Positions 32,701-44,400 of a stretch of 64,000 nt of DNA are shown piece by piece. The position numbers were made by a program, and so were the translations under genes. The notes under the pieces were generated by a model. It worked only from the letters and a program-made list of their open reading frames with translations. It was not told where the DNA came from and did no database searches. The stretch's first letter is position 1; every line of letters begins with the position of its first letter. The DNA is from Rhynochetos jubatus (lineage: Eukaryota; Chordata; Aves; Eurypygiformes; Rhynochetidae), in NCBI GenBank assembly GCA_027574665.1, contig CM050668.1:7960001-8024000 (forward strand), given 5' to 3'.

Positions 32701-35700
32701 TTGATGAAAGGAGAAATACAATGCATAAAGGCCACATTTAAGGAAAGAAAAAAAAAGGCAAACTGAAAAGCACAAAGCAGCTGAGTTTTATTAGCTCTGT
32801 TAGCACACAGGCTGCTGACCCCTTCCCTCAGGACCTAGGGAAAGGGCTCCAAGTCAACTGCCCTCCTGTTTGTGGCTATAGCCATAGCAATTTTCCCTTT
32901 TCAGGGAAATACCTCAGTTTTGAGGGTGTCCTGTACAGCCAAGGAAGAGCAGAGCTCAGTGCCTAGGAGGTAAAATATCCACCAGTATAAAAGAGAACCG
33001 CACAACTGGCAAAACCCTCTGATGGCTGTGCTGCAACTGCCACAGGCACTCACAAAAGCAAACATGGCAACACCCTTCTCTGCTTCAAAATCACCTTCCC
33101 TTGCTGTGCTGCCCATTACTGGTATTTTATCGAAGGCCTACACCGTGAGGACAATGCGGAGACAGCAGAGAAAATCAGGACTCACAGATGGGTCTCACAA
33201 CACAAAGGTTAGGACCATGTGGGTACCAAGAGGTGAAGGCAGGGCTCTGCTACTGGGAAACTCTCCAAAAGAGTCCCCAGACACAAAGGCATTGTCTTGA
33301 GTCTGGAGCATCCCACCATGCTTGCAGGAAAACAGCATCTGTGGCTGTTGCCAATAAAAGATAGTGACACTGTGGAAGAGGCTGCTGGGGAAGGTTGTGA
33401 GGTCTCCATCGCCACAGGTCTTGAAGGACTGAGACCAGCCCTTTGCAAGAGTGACACTCCCTAATGCTGTTTTGCCTTGGGGTAGGGCTGGGCTTGGTTC
33501 AGGAAAGCAGCTGGAGAAAGGTATCTGGAGCAAAGGCACTCCGACAAGCTCTCCAGATAGGAAATGATGTTCTCATCATGAGTTTTCTCCTGGGAAAAGA
33601 TCTCCCCTACTTCAAAGAAGCTGTCTCGATACTCACCAACGCGTGATCAAACTTAAAAGTACTGATGTAGTAGGCTGGGATGTCAGCTGCGGCCAAAGGC
33701 TCAGAAATCTGAGCGACAATTCCACATTCATCTGTGGGGGAGACAAAAACGCAATCATTGGCTGAACAGCCACCGTCAGTCTCACAGAACTCCTGGGTCT
33801 TGCCAGCTCCGTGCCCATATAGGAAGGAGTTTGTCTTCCCAAACTCCGATCTGAAGGGAGCTCCGTAGTAAAACGTGTTCTTTCTCACAAAACCAGGCTC
33901 TTTGAGCCACGATACACTGCACATTTGATTTTACTGCCTCCTTTTTGTTACAGAGAAATGTAAACCCCCCCTGAAGCACAAAACATTAGAACTGGAATGA
34001 CTTTCAAGAGGTCCAAAGAAAGGTAATTAAAGGCGTTCAGGAAGGAAGCACCACAGACAGTCTCATATACCCTTACCCTCCATTCTTCTCTTTAGTTGTT
34101 GCTATTAAACACTTTGCCCTGCATCTCAGAGAGCAGATGCTGACCCACTGGCTGGCCTGGACACACAGCTGGTTCCTAGACCACAGCCCATCACAGCCCT
34201 TGAGACAGGACTTCAGGCCAATTTAAATGGTTCACGTCTCCTAGTCTTTGCAGATCAATGGTACACTGTTTCCAGATGAAATCTGAGTTTACTTGATCCA
34301 CACTGACTTACTGGGTAGGGGTCAGACTCCTCCTGTTTGAAAATCGCAGCTCCAAAGTCATGTTACGCTGCTGGCGCTCCAAAAGCCTCGGATGGATTTT
34401 TCCATCATCCTTGAAAGCCCTGAGGCAACTGACTACCTGTGCACCAACTGATCCCCCAAATGTTTACCTACCGAAGCCAAGAGGCTGCCCACCAATCCGC
34501 ACCATCTTCCAGAGTTCGCCAGATGCACTTGTAAACAACAAATTATTAGGAAATCTGTAAAAGAAGAGGAACACCGAACGTGGCAATTAAAACACAGCAG
34601 TGTGTCAGATTCCGCCTGCGGGGATGCTGCATCTCTCTGCTGCCTGTAGCCAAGAAAAGCAGGCTCACTGAAGCTCAGAAAAGTCAAGACAAGCGGGATA
34701 GATGCACCTGCCTGCCCTTCCAGATATCCTATGGCAAATCAGCCTCTGATGCTGGAAGAGTGCACAGGCATCCAGAGAGGCACAGAGAAAGATCTGTAAG
34801 GAAGAGGCCATGCCCCAGCTTTACAAACCCCAAGACTGTTCACCTGAAGGCTTGCTCTGAGCTGCACTGAGGGACAAAGTATGTTTCCATCCCTACTTTT
34901 AGGAATGAGAATGGTGACCACTGTTTTTGTGTCTGAGCATCAACAGTGCTTTTTCCCACACCATCCCTGGGAGGTCCCTGGCAACCCTGCAGAGACCCCA
35001 TTTCTTAGCAGGGAGAAGAGGACCAGCGGCAAAGAGACTTGCCAAAGGTCAAGCAGGCAACTTGTGAAAGAGAAGGAATCGGCCGCCCGGGTTCCCCAAG
35101 CACCAGGCTGCCGCTCCAACCCGCTCTTGAAGACAGACAGAGGCTTACTCCAATTAAGGTCAAAGAAACTTTCAAGAGGGCAATTAATTAATCCAAAACA
35201 AGCCCCTAGGGCAGGCAAGAATCAAACCCAAATGCCGCACTGTGTATCGAAAGCACATCTATGTACTGCATCTCACTGCAGCATCCTGTCTAGCCTCCAG
35301 ACCTCCGAGACTGCTGTGCTGTGAAGCTGCAGAAGTACACACACAAACAGGCTGATATTTGCTCTCTAGCTGACTTTCTCCTTGCCAGACAAACGAGTCA
35401 TGGGCTCCCGCTGCACAGGGATGACTCAGTACATTATCATCACAAGGAGACTCCGCACCGAGCCCAGCCATGTGTAAAAGCAAAGCGGGAGGACAGCAAC
35501 ACTGACGTCCCCACCCTACTTTTGGCCTTTAGCAGAACTTCAACCACGCACACCAGATTACAGGCACAACTCACAAACAATGGAATAAAAATGTCAAAAG
35601 CACTTTTTTCTCCAATATTTCTCTTTCAAAAGTGAGATAACCCTACACTGTGATTTCACTGAGGTCTTGGACAGACAAGCCCAAAATTCAGGAGCTGGGA

Positions 35701-38700
35701 CTAACATGCCAGACTTCACTCAGAAAAGTGACAGGGGGTACAGGCACATGACACCCATGCAATAAGGCTCCCAAAAATTAACATGGAGGAGCTTAAGCTG
35801 CTTCCTGCTCCTTTAAGACCACCCCAGGTGCTTTTCTGGGGTCCAGGAGACCCTAAAACCAAAACTCACCTCTGCTGTGTCTGGACGTCCATGACCAAGG
35901 AGATGTAACCCTCAATGAGAGAAAAGGAGAAAAAGCGAATATGTCCCGAGTCTTCGTTGCCCACCACCGAGTCTTTTACTCTGAAGAAACAGAAGAGAAC
36001 AGCATTAGAAGAGCAACTGAGGGCTTTTAAAGCAGGTATAGCCAGCAAACCCAGAAATATTCATACACTGACTTAGGGAAGTGATGCCGACTCCTGTCAC
36101 ATGGTACTGCTTTTCATTTTTTTGATTTTGCAGGGAAAAAATGCTAGTCCCTCCAAAACTCTCCCATTTTTGCCCCAAGGTCCTCTCGTAGGTGGCCACA
36201 GGCCAGGAGCTGCAGGCACCAATGGGCACCAGCACAGCCTCTGTGTGGATATGCAACACAGTGCTCATTGCTACTCAGCTTGAATCTGAAAAGGTGCAGC
36301 TTTCCAAAGCCAAGGGATGTCTTTGGGCACCCTCAATCTCCTGTTTGGCCTCCACCTGTAAGGACAACCCTCTCGAGGCTGTACACCTCCCTCCCTAAGC
36401 GCAGGGCACTGCAGCAGTGTAAGGCCACGCAGACCCGTTGGCATCCTGGAGGAGCAACATGCATGCCCCTGACCCCACCTTCCCCGGAGGCTGTCTCCCC
36501 GCCAGGACCTACCCATTGGAGTAAAACATGACATCCATTAGGAGTGTAGCAACAGTGGGAAGGGTATCTGGATCCAGGCTGGTGACGCAGAACATATTAC
36601 TCGGACTGGAAAGGGGATGAATGACAGGCCTCTGAACTGAAAGAGACACACACAGACACACACAACCATGAAGCCACGTCCCACCAGACGCGTTATCCAT
36701 GCACTGGCAGCGGCCGCAGGGAAAACTGACAGTGTCTGTAAGAAAGTTCCTCGTGGCTGAAGCCTTGCTGGTTCTCAGACAGGGACCGAGGAGCCTGGGA
36801 AAACACGCTCTTGTGACGTCCTCCCCAGGCTACAGGGTGGGATCATCCCGAGCATCCTGCCCTGCACAGTCGGCTCTCTGCCCGTGGGGGCTTTCAGGAC
36901 GCTGGGTGCACTCACGTGAGACGAGGGGCAAGCTAAAGGAGGTGGCAACACAAACTGAAAAGTAGACATAAATTCAGGCTTGCACCATTTAAATGGCAGG
37001 ACTATGGAAGGCATTTCTCCGGCTGTGACTGGTTGTGCTGGCAGTACAACCTCTTCTCCCTCCTTTCTGGGGGTCTATCTTGCCCTAAGACCTACAAAAA
37101 TTAAAAAAACAGCTGACCTGCAGCAGCCTGGCAACCACATCTGCAGTCAGCAGCTGAAAACAGCCGGTATTTAGGCATGCAACTATTAAACGCAGCAAAT
37201 TGCATACCTGTGCATAATCAACGTGCGTTTCACTGTGCTCTTCCTTCAGGCTTTTTGTATAAGGCTCATTTTGTTAAACAAGATGATTTATAGCTATTGA
37301 GTGACGAGGCTGAGTGGCACTTCATAGTAACTGATCCCTGCTTCGTTTGGTTGTGGGCACAAAATTACTCACAGGTGGGTAGGTAAACATGTGTATTTAA
37401 GTAGTTCCTTTTCCTTGTTGTGCCCTTTGCTTGATGCTTGCTCCTCTAGACTGGAAACATCCTATGGCTCTGTACAGCCCTGGGTACAGACTGGTACTGA
37501 AGTGCCAAAGTTGAACAATATTCTCTGTGCATCAATTGCTGCAATATTAAGCTTTTATATAAGCCATTTTCCTCTGGAATGTTGAAATGTGGAAGTACAG
37601 GCTACCAGCAATGTTATTTTTGTAATTAAAATTAACTATACTTTAACCTTCTGTCCTACAAAAGGCGTGTCTCCTCTAGAGGCGTGAAACTAGCATTACA
37701 AGGCTCAAATTCAGCAAAGCTCATCAGCATTGCTCAGAAAGTTAAGCCAAACTGGGACATACTCAGGTATGTGTAAAGGTTTACTACCTTCCAAGAGGAT
37801 AAGCACACACCGACACGCTGAAGGCAGGTAGCAGGCACACCTCTCACCCCCTGTGTCACGGAGACCAACTCCCCGGCAAGCTGAGCCCACGCTGGTCCTT
37901 ACCCAGTTTTGGTTTGACAAATCCATTCGTTATCCCAAGGTCATCAGCAGCCACCGTCTCCCCATTCACTACTCTGAGGATGGTGAACTCAGCAGCCAGC
38001 GTGTGCATCACGAAGGGCAGGTCTCGCTCACGTACCTGAAGGTGACAACAGGATTCACTCGTGGCGGTGGGCACCAGAAGTGAGAACACACTGCGGCGGG
38101 CGTTACATACTCTCAGGGCACAGAAATAAGGACACATCACTCCTGCCAGAGCCAGCAGGTGCATAAGGATAATTACCATCTGGATGCACATCTAGAGAAG
38201 CACTTTTGGTGACACCACTGCAAACATCAGTAGGATTAAGCACCATGGTGCTTTTAAGGCTGTGGAAAGAGTGTGGAGACTTCTGCAAGCTTGAGGCAGC
38301 TTGCAGTTACTGAGAGGGAGATGTTCCACCTCCTTTCCAGCATCCCTTCACAAACTCAGCACTGCCTGTCCTTCAGCCTTGCTTCCTAAGGACATAAAGC
38401 TTCTGTGGTCGTGCCCCGTGCACATACATGCATGAGACAGAACGGCTGTCTGCCTGTCCACCCCCAAAACAACTTTGGAGCCTCTTGGCCAACCTGCCAG
38501 CAAACACTATCTTCCTCTGACTCTCAGAAAACAATGTCTGAGTGACGGTGGGAAATGCTGCCAGTGCCTCCGCTGAAGGAGAGACTGCAGTGTGGGCTCA
38601 GCGCTTTGACTGGACATCACATAAACCGTACCAACAAACGCCTCATCCCACGAGTAAAGCTGCTGAGATGTCAGAGAGCCTAACTACAAGGCCCAGAGCT

Positions 38701-39023
38701 CTGGGGAAAGCACTCAGGTACTTCTGCTGATCCTCAAGCAATTTGTTCCCAGAAATGTCATTAAAACTGCCCAACTGAACTGTCATTTGGTGGCAGATGA
38801 CTCTGCTTGGTCCTCGCATGTCCTCTTACCAGGATGAAGTCCGTCTGATAGGTGGAGAGCATGAACACTGAGATGTTTTGGTCAGCTAGTGGCGCTATTA
38901 CTGACTTGGCAATTTTGGTCACTCCGATGGGCTGGGAGCCAGAGAAGCCACCTCCGCCAGACACCACGTTGAGGGCAAGCCATGTTGCATCAGCCACGCT
39001 CAAGTGTTCCGAGGAGGGGAGCT
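29727..39023 (-). CDS. CASTOR2: CASTOR2 (GATSL2), GATOR2-binding ACT-domain protein, last seven coding exons
   Basis: Minus-strand exons 38830-39023, 37903-38035, 36513-36636, 35870-35980, 34472-34554, 33637-33731 and 29727-29792 join in phase into about 268 codons ending VSQAEKH-stop. The human protein is 329 aa (from memory), so the N-terminal 61 residues (exons 1-2, ending near DEEGFL) are missing and lie beyond the window. The exons cover the remainder of the four ACT domains: LPSSEHLSVADATWLALNV, GVTKIAKSVIAPLADQNI, SVFMLSTYQTDFILV, FCVTSLDPDTLP, FFSFSLIEGYISLVMD, GELWKMVRIGGQPLGF and DECGIVAQISEPLAAADIPA followed by YYISTFKFDHAL. The residues before Ser-Val of the arginine pocket are QNI, the CASTOR2 state, not HHV of CASTOR1. 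CASTOR proteins dimerise and inhibit GATOR2, lowering mTORC1 activity. Splice sites are all AG/GT and no lesion is seen. Confidence 0.96.
32471..32545. promoter_or_regulatory. Candidate enhancer: GATA pair, HNF1-like and nuclear-receptor motifs
   Basis: CTTATCTTATCAG (32473-32485, two overlapping GATA sites on the minus strand), GTTAATATT (HNF1-like half site, 32490), TTTGACCTTTG (reverse of CAAAGGTCA, 32528-32538) and CTATCTGG. All lie in an AT-rich, repeat-free part of CASTOR2 intron 8. Confidence 0.3.
33361..33445 (+). mobile_element. Degraded CR1-like 3' fragment
   Basis: CACTGTGGAAGAGGCTGCTG, GGGAAGGTTGTGAGGTCTCC and CAGGTCTTGAAGG follow, in order and spacing, the CR1 tail block (…GGAACAGGCTGCCCAGGG…GTTGTGGAGTCTCC…). 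The tail beyond is lost. It lies just outside CASTOR2 exon 8. Confidence 0.5.
33637..33731 (-). CDS. CASTOR2: CASTOR2 exon 8 (DECGIVAQISEPLAAADI ... FDHAL)
   Basis: Acceptor CCCCCACAG and donor GCGTTG|GTGAGT. It encodes DECGIVAQISEPLAAADIPA then YYISTFKFDHAL, the core of the last ACT domain, which forms part of the ligand pocket in CASTOR1. Confidence 0.96.
34472..34554 (-). CDS. CASTOR2: CASTOR2 exon 7 (FPNNLLFTSASGELWKMV ... GF)
   Basis: Acceptor TTCTTTTACAG and donor TTCG|GTAGGT. It encodes FPNNLLFTSASGELWKMVRI then GGQPLGF. At 83 nt it is one of the shorter exons and is fixed by phase on both sides. Confidence 0.95.
34996..35110 (-). mobile_element. MIR-like SINE relic
   Basis: On the + strand CCCCATTTCTTAGCAGGGAG, then AAGAGACTTGCCAAAGGTCA, AGCAGGCAACTTGTG and CGCCCGGGTTCCCC follow the order and spacing of reverse-complement MIR (CCCATTTTACAGATGAGGAA, GACTTGCCCAAGGTCACACA, then the tRNA-like GGTTCGAACCC). 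CASTOR2 intron 6. Confidence 0.6.
35870..35980 (-). CDS. CASTOR2: CASTOR2 exon 6 (VKDSVVGNEDSGHIRFF ... QTQQ)
   Basis: Acceptor TTTCTTCAG and donor CAGAG|GTGAGT. It encodes VKDSVVGNEDSGHIRFFSFS then LIEGYISLVMDVQTQQ and two bases of Arg. The variable linker VKDSVVGNEDSG replaces human VKDPMATGDDCG; the ACT core is unchanged. Confidence 0.95.
36513..36636 (-). CDS. CASTOR2: CASTOR2 exon 5 (VQRPVIHPLSSPSN ... MFYSNG)
   Basis: Acceptor TCTCTTTCAG and donor AATGG|GTAGGT. It encodes QRPVIHPLSSPSNMFCVTSL, then DPDTLPTVATLLMDVMFYSN and the first two bases of Gly. Confidence 0.96.
37903..38035 (-). CDS. CASTOR2: CASTOR2 exon 4 (VRERDLPFVMHTL ... GFVKPKL)
   Basis: Acceptor CACCTTCAG and donor CTGG|GTAAGG on the minus strand. 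It encodes VRERDLPFVMHTLAAEFTIL, then RVVNGETVAADDLGITNGFV and KPKL. Confidence 0.96.
38830..39023 (-). CDS. CASTOR2: CASTOR2 exon 3 (ELPSSEHLSVADATW ... TDFIL)
   Basis: Minus-strand acceptor TCTCTTTGCAG and donor ATCCTG|GTAAGA. It encodes ELPSSEHLSVADATWLALNV, then VSGGGGFSGSQPIGVTKIAK, then SVIAPLADQNISVFMLSTYQ and TDFIL. SGGGGFSG differs slightly from human SGGGSFSS. The QNI-SV motif lies here. Confidence 0.96.
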
Positions 39024-41199
39024 CTGCAAAGAGACAGAGAGGGAGGACAGAGGTTTTAGCGGCAGAGAAAGCCAAGGCCACCATCTAGTCCACATGTGGT
39101 TAGTGCAGACCTCAATGAGAGCAATGAGACAAGCCCACTTATCCAGCCAACCTCCTGGGCTTCCCACACTGCTTCACAGGTTGGGACTGTGCCACTTTTA
39201 AGATACACTTATTCCACTTATTATCACCTTCCACTGCAGGATTCATATAGACTTTCAAGGACAACACAGGGAACGACACCAGCCTCAGCCATTCGGCTGG
39301 ACGCTGGTGACCAGCACCGCTGGCTTCCCACGTGGAAACAGCCTGGGGTCTTTGAATTAACCTGAATCTCCTCTATCACACAATATCTCCAAACACTTCA
39401 CTCAAGCTTTTCTGGTCCATTTTTGTTTCCTTTTTCCTCCTTAAACCCAAGTTTTGTTCTCCTGGGCTTGAGACAGAGGTTGACAGAGCAGCCTGGACTC
39501 AAGCCCAAGACTTGGGAGGTGCAGAGCAGGTATCCTGTGCATCTGCAGGCTGCTACCCCCACCAAGCAGAGGACAGGAACAGCACAGCGCTCTAAGGGAT
39601 GGATGGTGTAACATATACACTAGGGATTACAAGGTGACCACATACTGAGATAATGGAAATCTTTTTAAGAATACCCCAGGTCCATTCCATTTGTTTCTAG
39701 TCTATTCTCATTAAGTAGTTAAAAATCTGCAGATAAATCATTTAATACAAATTATTAACTGTTTTAAAGAAACCTTAATGTAGTAACAGCCTGTAAAACC
39801 AGACATGGACTCTGGAACGAAGACATAAACTTCTCTAAGATTCTCTGGACTTTGGATTTTGGTTTGGCAAATTATAGAAACAAACAGTTGAGATCCAGAC
39901 CCAGACTTACAGAAACATAATCCCAGTTAAATCTACTTGGCATAAGGAACCTGACCTCAGATGCAGAGCCAGCCAGCAAAGACACAGTGGCGGTCCCAGC
40001 GGAAACCTACACACGTTGCTCAGAGGTTGGACACAGCAGAGCAGTCCAAAAGCATAAATCCCAGTATTGCTGTTCTTGCAGCCAGCGCCCTGGCACCGCA
40101 GGCCAGCCACTTCATGTCTCCATACCCACGTTTCCTACTCTGTCCACCCACTCCTGGCTCCTCCAGACAGTATCCTTTCCTTCTCCTTCAGCGAGACCTT
40201 TGGGAGCTGTTTGTGTACATGTAATAAATTCATAACCTCACACCCCCTGAGTCCCCAGGCACCACTGCTGTGAGACGACGACAGCGCTGAAAACCCAGAA
40301 TGAACTGACTAACAAATACTGTTCGTTTTCCTCTCCTCAATAACCTCAATTGTGTGTGGCATGAAAATAACCCTGAGCAAACACACTGGAAACAGTGGGG
40401 ACACTGAGGGTTCTGCTTCTGCATTTTGATGTTTAGCTTCATAGGCCAATGTTTCTTTTTTACTGAATAATCAGAGCTTACATGGAATGAAAACTAGACA
40501 CTGGGGAGAGTGGGTAAGTTTGTGCATTAATCAACAGCATGTTACCTCAGAGAGACCACTGCAAGTTGCTTGCAGAAAATTATTGCAGCAAAATACCGTT
40601 TGCTGATCAGACAGCCCTTTGCATCAGAAAAGCACCCCCAAAACAAAGCGTACTACATCAACTGGCATGGAAAAGCTAGGGCTCAAAACAACTGCTGCTG
40701 ATCTAATAAGCAGCTGACGTCTTTTTTTCCTTTATTCCCACCTCTGCTCCTTGCCTGTGAAATAAATAAGAAGGGAAAAAAATAAAAGATGTGTTCCTCC
40801 TTTGGACATGTACTTGCTCCCTGGCAGCACGGAGCGGGCAGGCGAGGCCACCTGCACGTCATCAGTATTTACAATTCCATTTCCCACACCCCAAAGCCAT
40901 TAAAGCAGCCAGGCAACTACATCACGGAAAGGCCAAGCGACGCCTTTTCTCTCCGCAAGCCCACCCCCCAAAGCCTCTGGCAGCACGGCTGCCCCAGTGA
41001 CCGCGCCAGCTCCGCCTGCTCCGGGGTCCTGCACGCACCCACCTAGCCCAGCGGCAGCAGGCACGTCCCGACGTGCCCAGGTCGCCAACGACTCCTTACC
41101 AGCAACGAGATCACAACTCAGTTCCCCCTCTATAAACAGAGCAGATGATACTCCTGCTTTGCACGGGTGACGTGTGCCTGGCCGCAGTTCATTAAATAC

Positions 41200-41480
41200 C
41201 AGTTTAAATACTATTTTGGGTCAGGGATGCGACGGAAGAGGCAGTATTTCATGGCGGATGGAGGCATTATTGCATTTCACTCCGGCAGCAGCGGTGCTGG
41301 AGGAGCTGCCCCAGGAAGACCTCGTCAACCTCTTCCTCAAGGGGCAGGAAGGCTGATTTGCCGGTTGCAGTTGTAATTACTGGCAAGTGTCGATCGTGTT
41401 TGGTTTTATGTGTTTAACAGGCCCTATGAAGTGTGACAGGGGCCACTGCATTTGCTTAAGTAACCTGCCTCTCATAATTC
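41200..41480. promoter_or_regulatory. Candidate conserved noncoding element
   Basis: A mixed-composition block with homeobox-type words (CTCATAATTCAATTAAC at 41472 onward, TGTAATTAC at 41371) around a GC-rich centre that reads as a short open frame (LEELPQEDLVNLFLKGQEG, +). Its style differs from the surrounding intron. The call rests on pattern only. Confidence 0.2.
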
Positions 41481-44400
41481 AATTAACTTTGCAAAAAATA
41501 CATAGAAAGTGACTGAAATACTAATTTTGGACACTGTTTCCACTAGGCAGCCAGATGGAAAAGTACAGCCCAAATTTTAATGAAACAAGCCCAGGCTAGA
41601 GGCTCAACAAATTCAACTAAAGAGCATCAAACAAGCCACGTGGGAAGGTGCTCTGCCCAGGAAGCTGTTAAACGCTGTAAACCCAAGGAGAGCTGAAAAC
41701 ACCAGACGTTGACATTACCACAGACTCAGTGAGGCAGAATAAGGGAATAAATAAAGAACAAAATGAGGACTTGCCCATGTTTCAGCACCCACCCAGCAAA
41801 CCCACCATCCCCACCACTTCCACCCCCCGGAGAGCAGAGCTCCCGACGCCCCGCAGCATCCCGTCCTGGCACTGCGCGGTCGGCACAGGGGCCTGCTGAG
41901 CACTGAAGATCCTCTTGGAACTGGTTGATCAGAGCGCAGGTCACTCCCACTTCTGATGACAGGGGACATCTCACCTCTGACTGAGAAGGACCTCTAAGAG
42001 GTCAGCGACTTGGGCTTTGTTTATTACCGTTGGGGTCTTTGTTTTGAACTTGCCCTGGGGTGAAGCCTTCCCATTTCTGTCTTTGCTGTGCAGACCTGCT
42101 GCCAGGAGCAGGCACCCAGGAGCGGTCCAGCTGCCCGCAGGCTCCACAGCCATCACGTGTTGCCCATCACCTCAACCGTCAGCACGCAGGGGGACACAGA
42201 CTCCAGCTGTCATTTCACCCACAGTAGCTGCATGGAAGCCCACCAGCCAGATGTGACTGTGCTGACAGCCCCAGCACAGCACTCATCTCGCGGGTGATTT
42301 TGCCCGGCAGTGCCATGCTATGTACAGTTGCTGGCGGGCTCCGCTAGCCCATGGTACCGCCCTCCATGGGCACAGCAGTCTCTCTCAGCCAAAATTCTCC
42401 CCACTGCATGACATCTGCAGTGCCACCAAGCAGACAGAGAGAAGCTGTGCAGGACACAGCTCCTCCAAGGGAGATGCTAAAGAAACACCAATCCCTGCTC
42501 AAACCAAACCCAACGAGCATGCATCGAATAAGGTTTAGGGCATGGGTTAAACTGCTTATTCACACTCCAGGTGATTTAAAACACCAAAGGTCTGCCTGTA
42601 GCTTCACTGGCCCATTTGGCAGGTGCAGTTGAAGCAAAGCAGCCTCCGTGGCACACGTCATCCTGGGATGCGTGGTGGTGAGTATCATATTGGCCATAAT
42701 TTGCTTCTCAGCTCAAATAATCAATACCATTTCCAGTGAGGACAACAAATGTTGGCCGAAACCCAAATAAGGATTGAATTGCTGCTGCTGGAGCACTACA
42801 AAATGCTGTAAGCACTGTGAGCTGGTGCTCCACGCGGCACTCAAAATACCCTGAGTGGCCACTGTGGCCACAGAAGGCAGAGAAGGAAAATCTCCTGGTT
42901 TACAGCCCTGACCGAAGAGTCAGCCTGATGGTGTGGGTCTGCATGACAGCGGGAAAACAGCAACATTTTCTGCCCCCATTTACTGCCCTGGGGACCCCTC
43001 AGCCTTAATCACCCTCTATGGCTGGAGCAAAGCCTGGGGAGAGAGGAGTCCTGCTCTGGATAAGGCTGGAAAACGTGCAAGATGCCCTGAGAAAGTACAG
43101 CACCACCAGAACTTTTTTCCCCTTTCTGTACCTAATTTAAGTGGGTTCAAATTTCTCATAAAATAGTTACAGCTAATGAGGGGATAACGAGAAAATGCAC
43201 AGTTCCATAGCAGAAATGGACCTCACCTACTCATGCTGGTATCTGGATCAGGGCACTGCCAGCCAGAGACTTATTCCAAAAAGAGGGAGCTGTTTTCCAT
43301 GGACCTTGTTCCAACTTAATGGCAATCAAATACCCACTTGAGGACACCGATTAGTTTTCAAGTGAAACTGTAGATATCTGATAGATTTATTGTAGTGCTT
43401 GGAGAGAAATGAAGGCATTCAGCTGGTTGGTTTCTTCGATGTGATATGTTGGATCATCTCCTAAGCACTTATCCTCACTCAGTACAGAAATTTTTTGCAT
43501 TATAGCAGAGTAGTCTGGGTGACGTGCTACTCCTTGATTTGTTCTGGTACTCTAAATGAACCAACTACTGATTCAATTCATCATTACAGGACTTATGTTT
43601 GCAGCAACGGCTAACTCCAAATGTTAAAAAATAAAATAAAAATACTGTGGATTTTTTGACCAGCCTTCTGGCTTTAGATCCCTCACAGTGTACTTATTTC
43701 ACCTTTTATAGCCTCCCTCTGCAAAAATGACAGCTAGACTCTTGCTTGTATTAAAAAGATAAAGAAAAAGGCTCCTGCAATAGCAGGACTCCAATGGTCA
43801 GGCATTAAAAATAAAAGTGCTGCCAACTGCAAAATTCATGATGAATTGGGAGAGCTGTCGCCAATGCCTCTATGTGGCAGCACGGTTTATGTATATATAT
43901 TTTTAATAGGATTTTTATGTTTATTAAAGGGTTCTCTTCCCACTGCCCAGTGGAAGCTTTTCATTGCTCTGCAGTTTTAAAATCCCATCTTATAACGAAG
44001 TAAGGGATTATCTCAGGTCGTAAAGCCTGATCCAAAGCCCAGGCATCTTTCTGACTTCCCTGTCAGCTTTATCACAGAGTCACTGAGGAGGGGCTGGAGG
44101 GGCGGCTGGGGGCTGCAGCTGGGGGCTGCTGAGAAGAGCGTGCGATGGCCAAAGCATCCACGGGCCCATCGGGAGGTGGGATGCCCAAGGCAGGTTTCCA
44201 GCACCCACTGGTGTGATTTCCCTGACACCTAACACAGTGCATGTGTTTGAACTGGGCGTCTCTGCTCAGAAAACTTTTTAGGAATCTTTTTAACCTTGAG
44301 GGCACCATGGAAAAGGGCAACATGAGCTCAAAACCTTGTGGAGAGAAGAGTGGGAGGAGGATAACCACCTGAGCTTCATCTCTTTTACAAAATTAGGCTA

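Larger units (their letters stand above)
29793..33636 (-). other. CASTOR2 intron 8
   Basis: A 3.84-kb intron. It contains a probable old CR1 tail at 33361-33445 and an AT-rich motif cluster at 32471-32545, each listed separately. A long polypyrimidine stretch lies at 30050-30105. No other exon was found. Confidence 0.75.
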
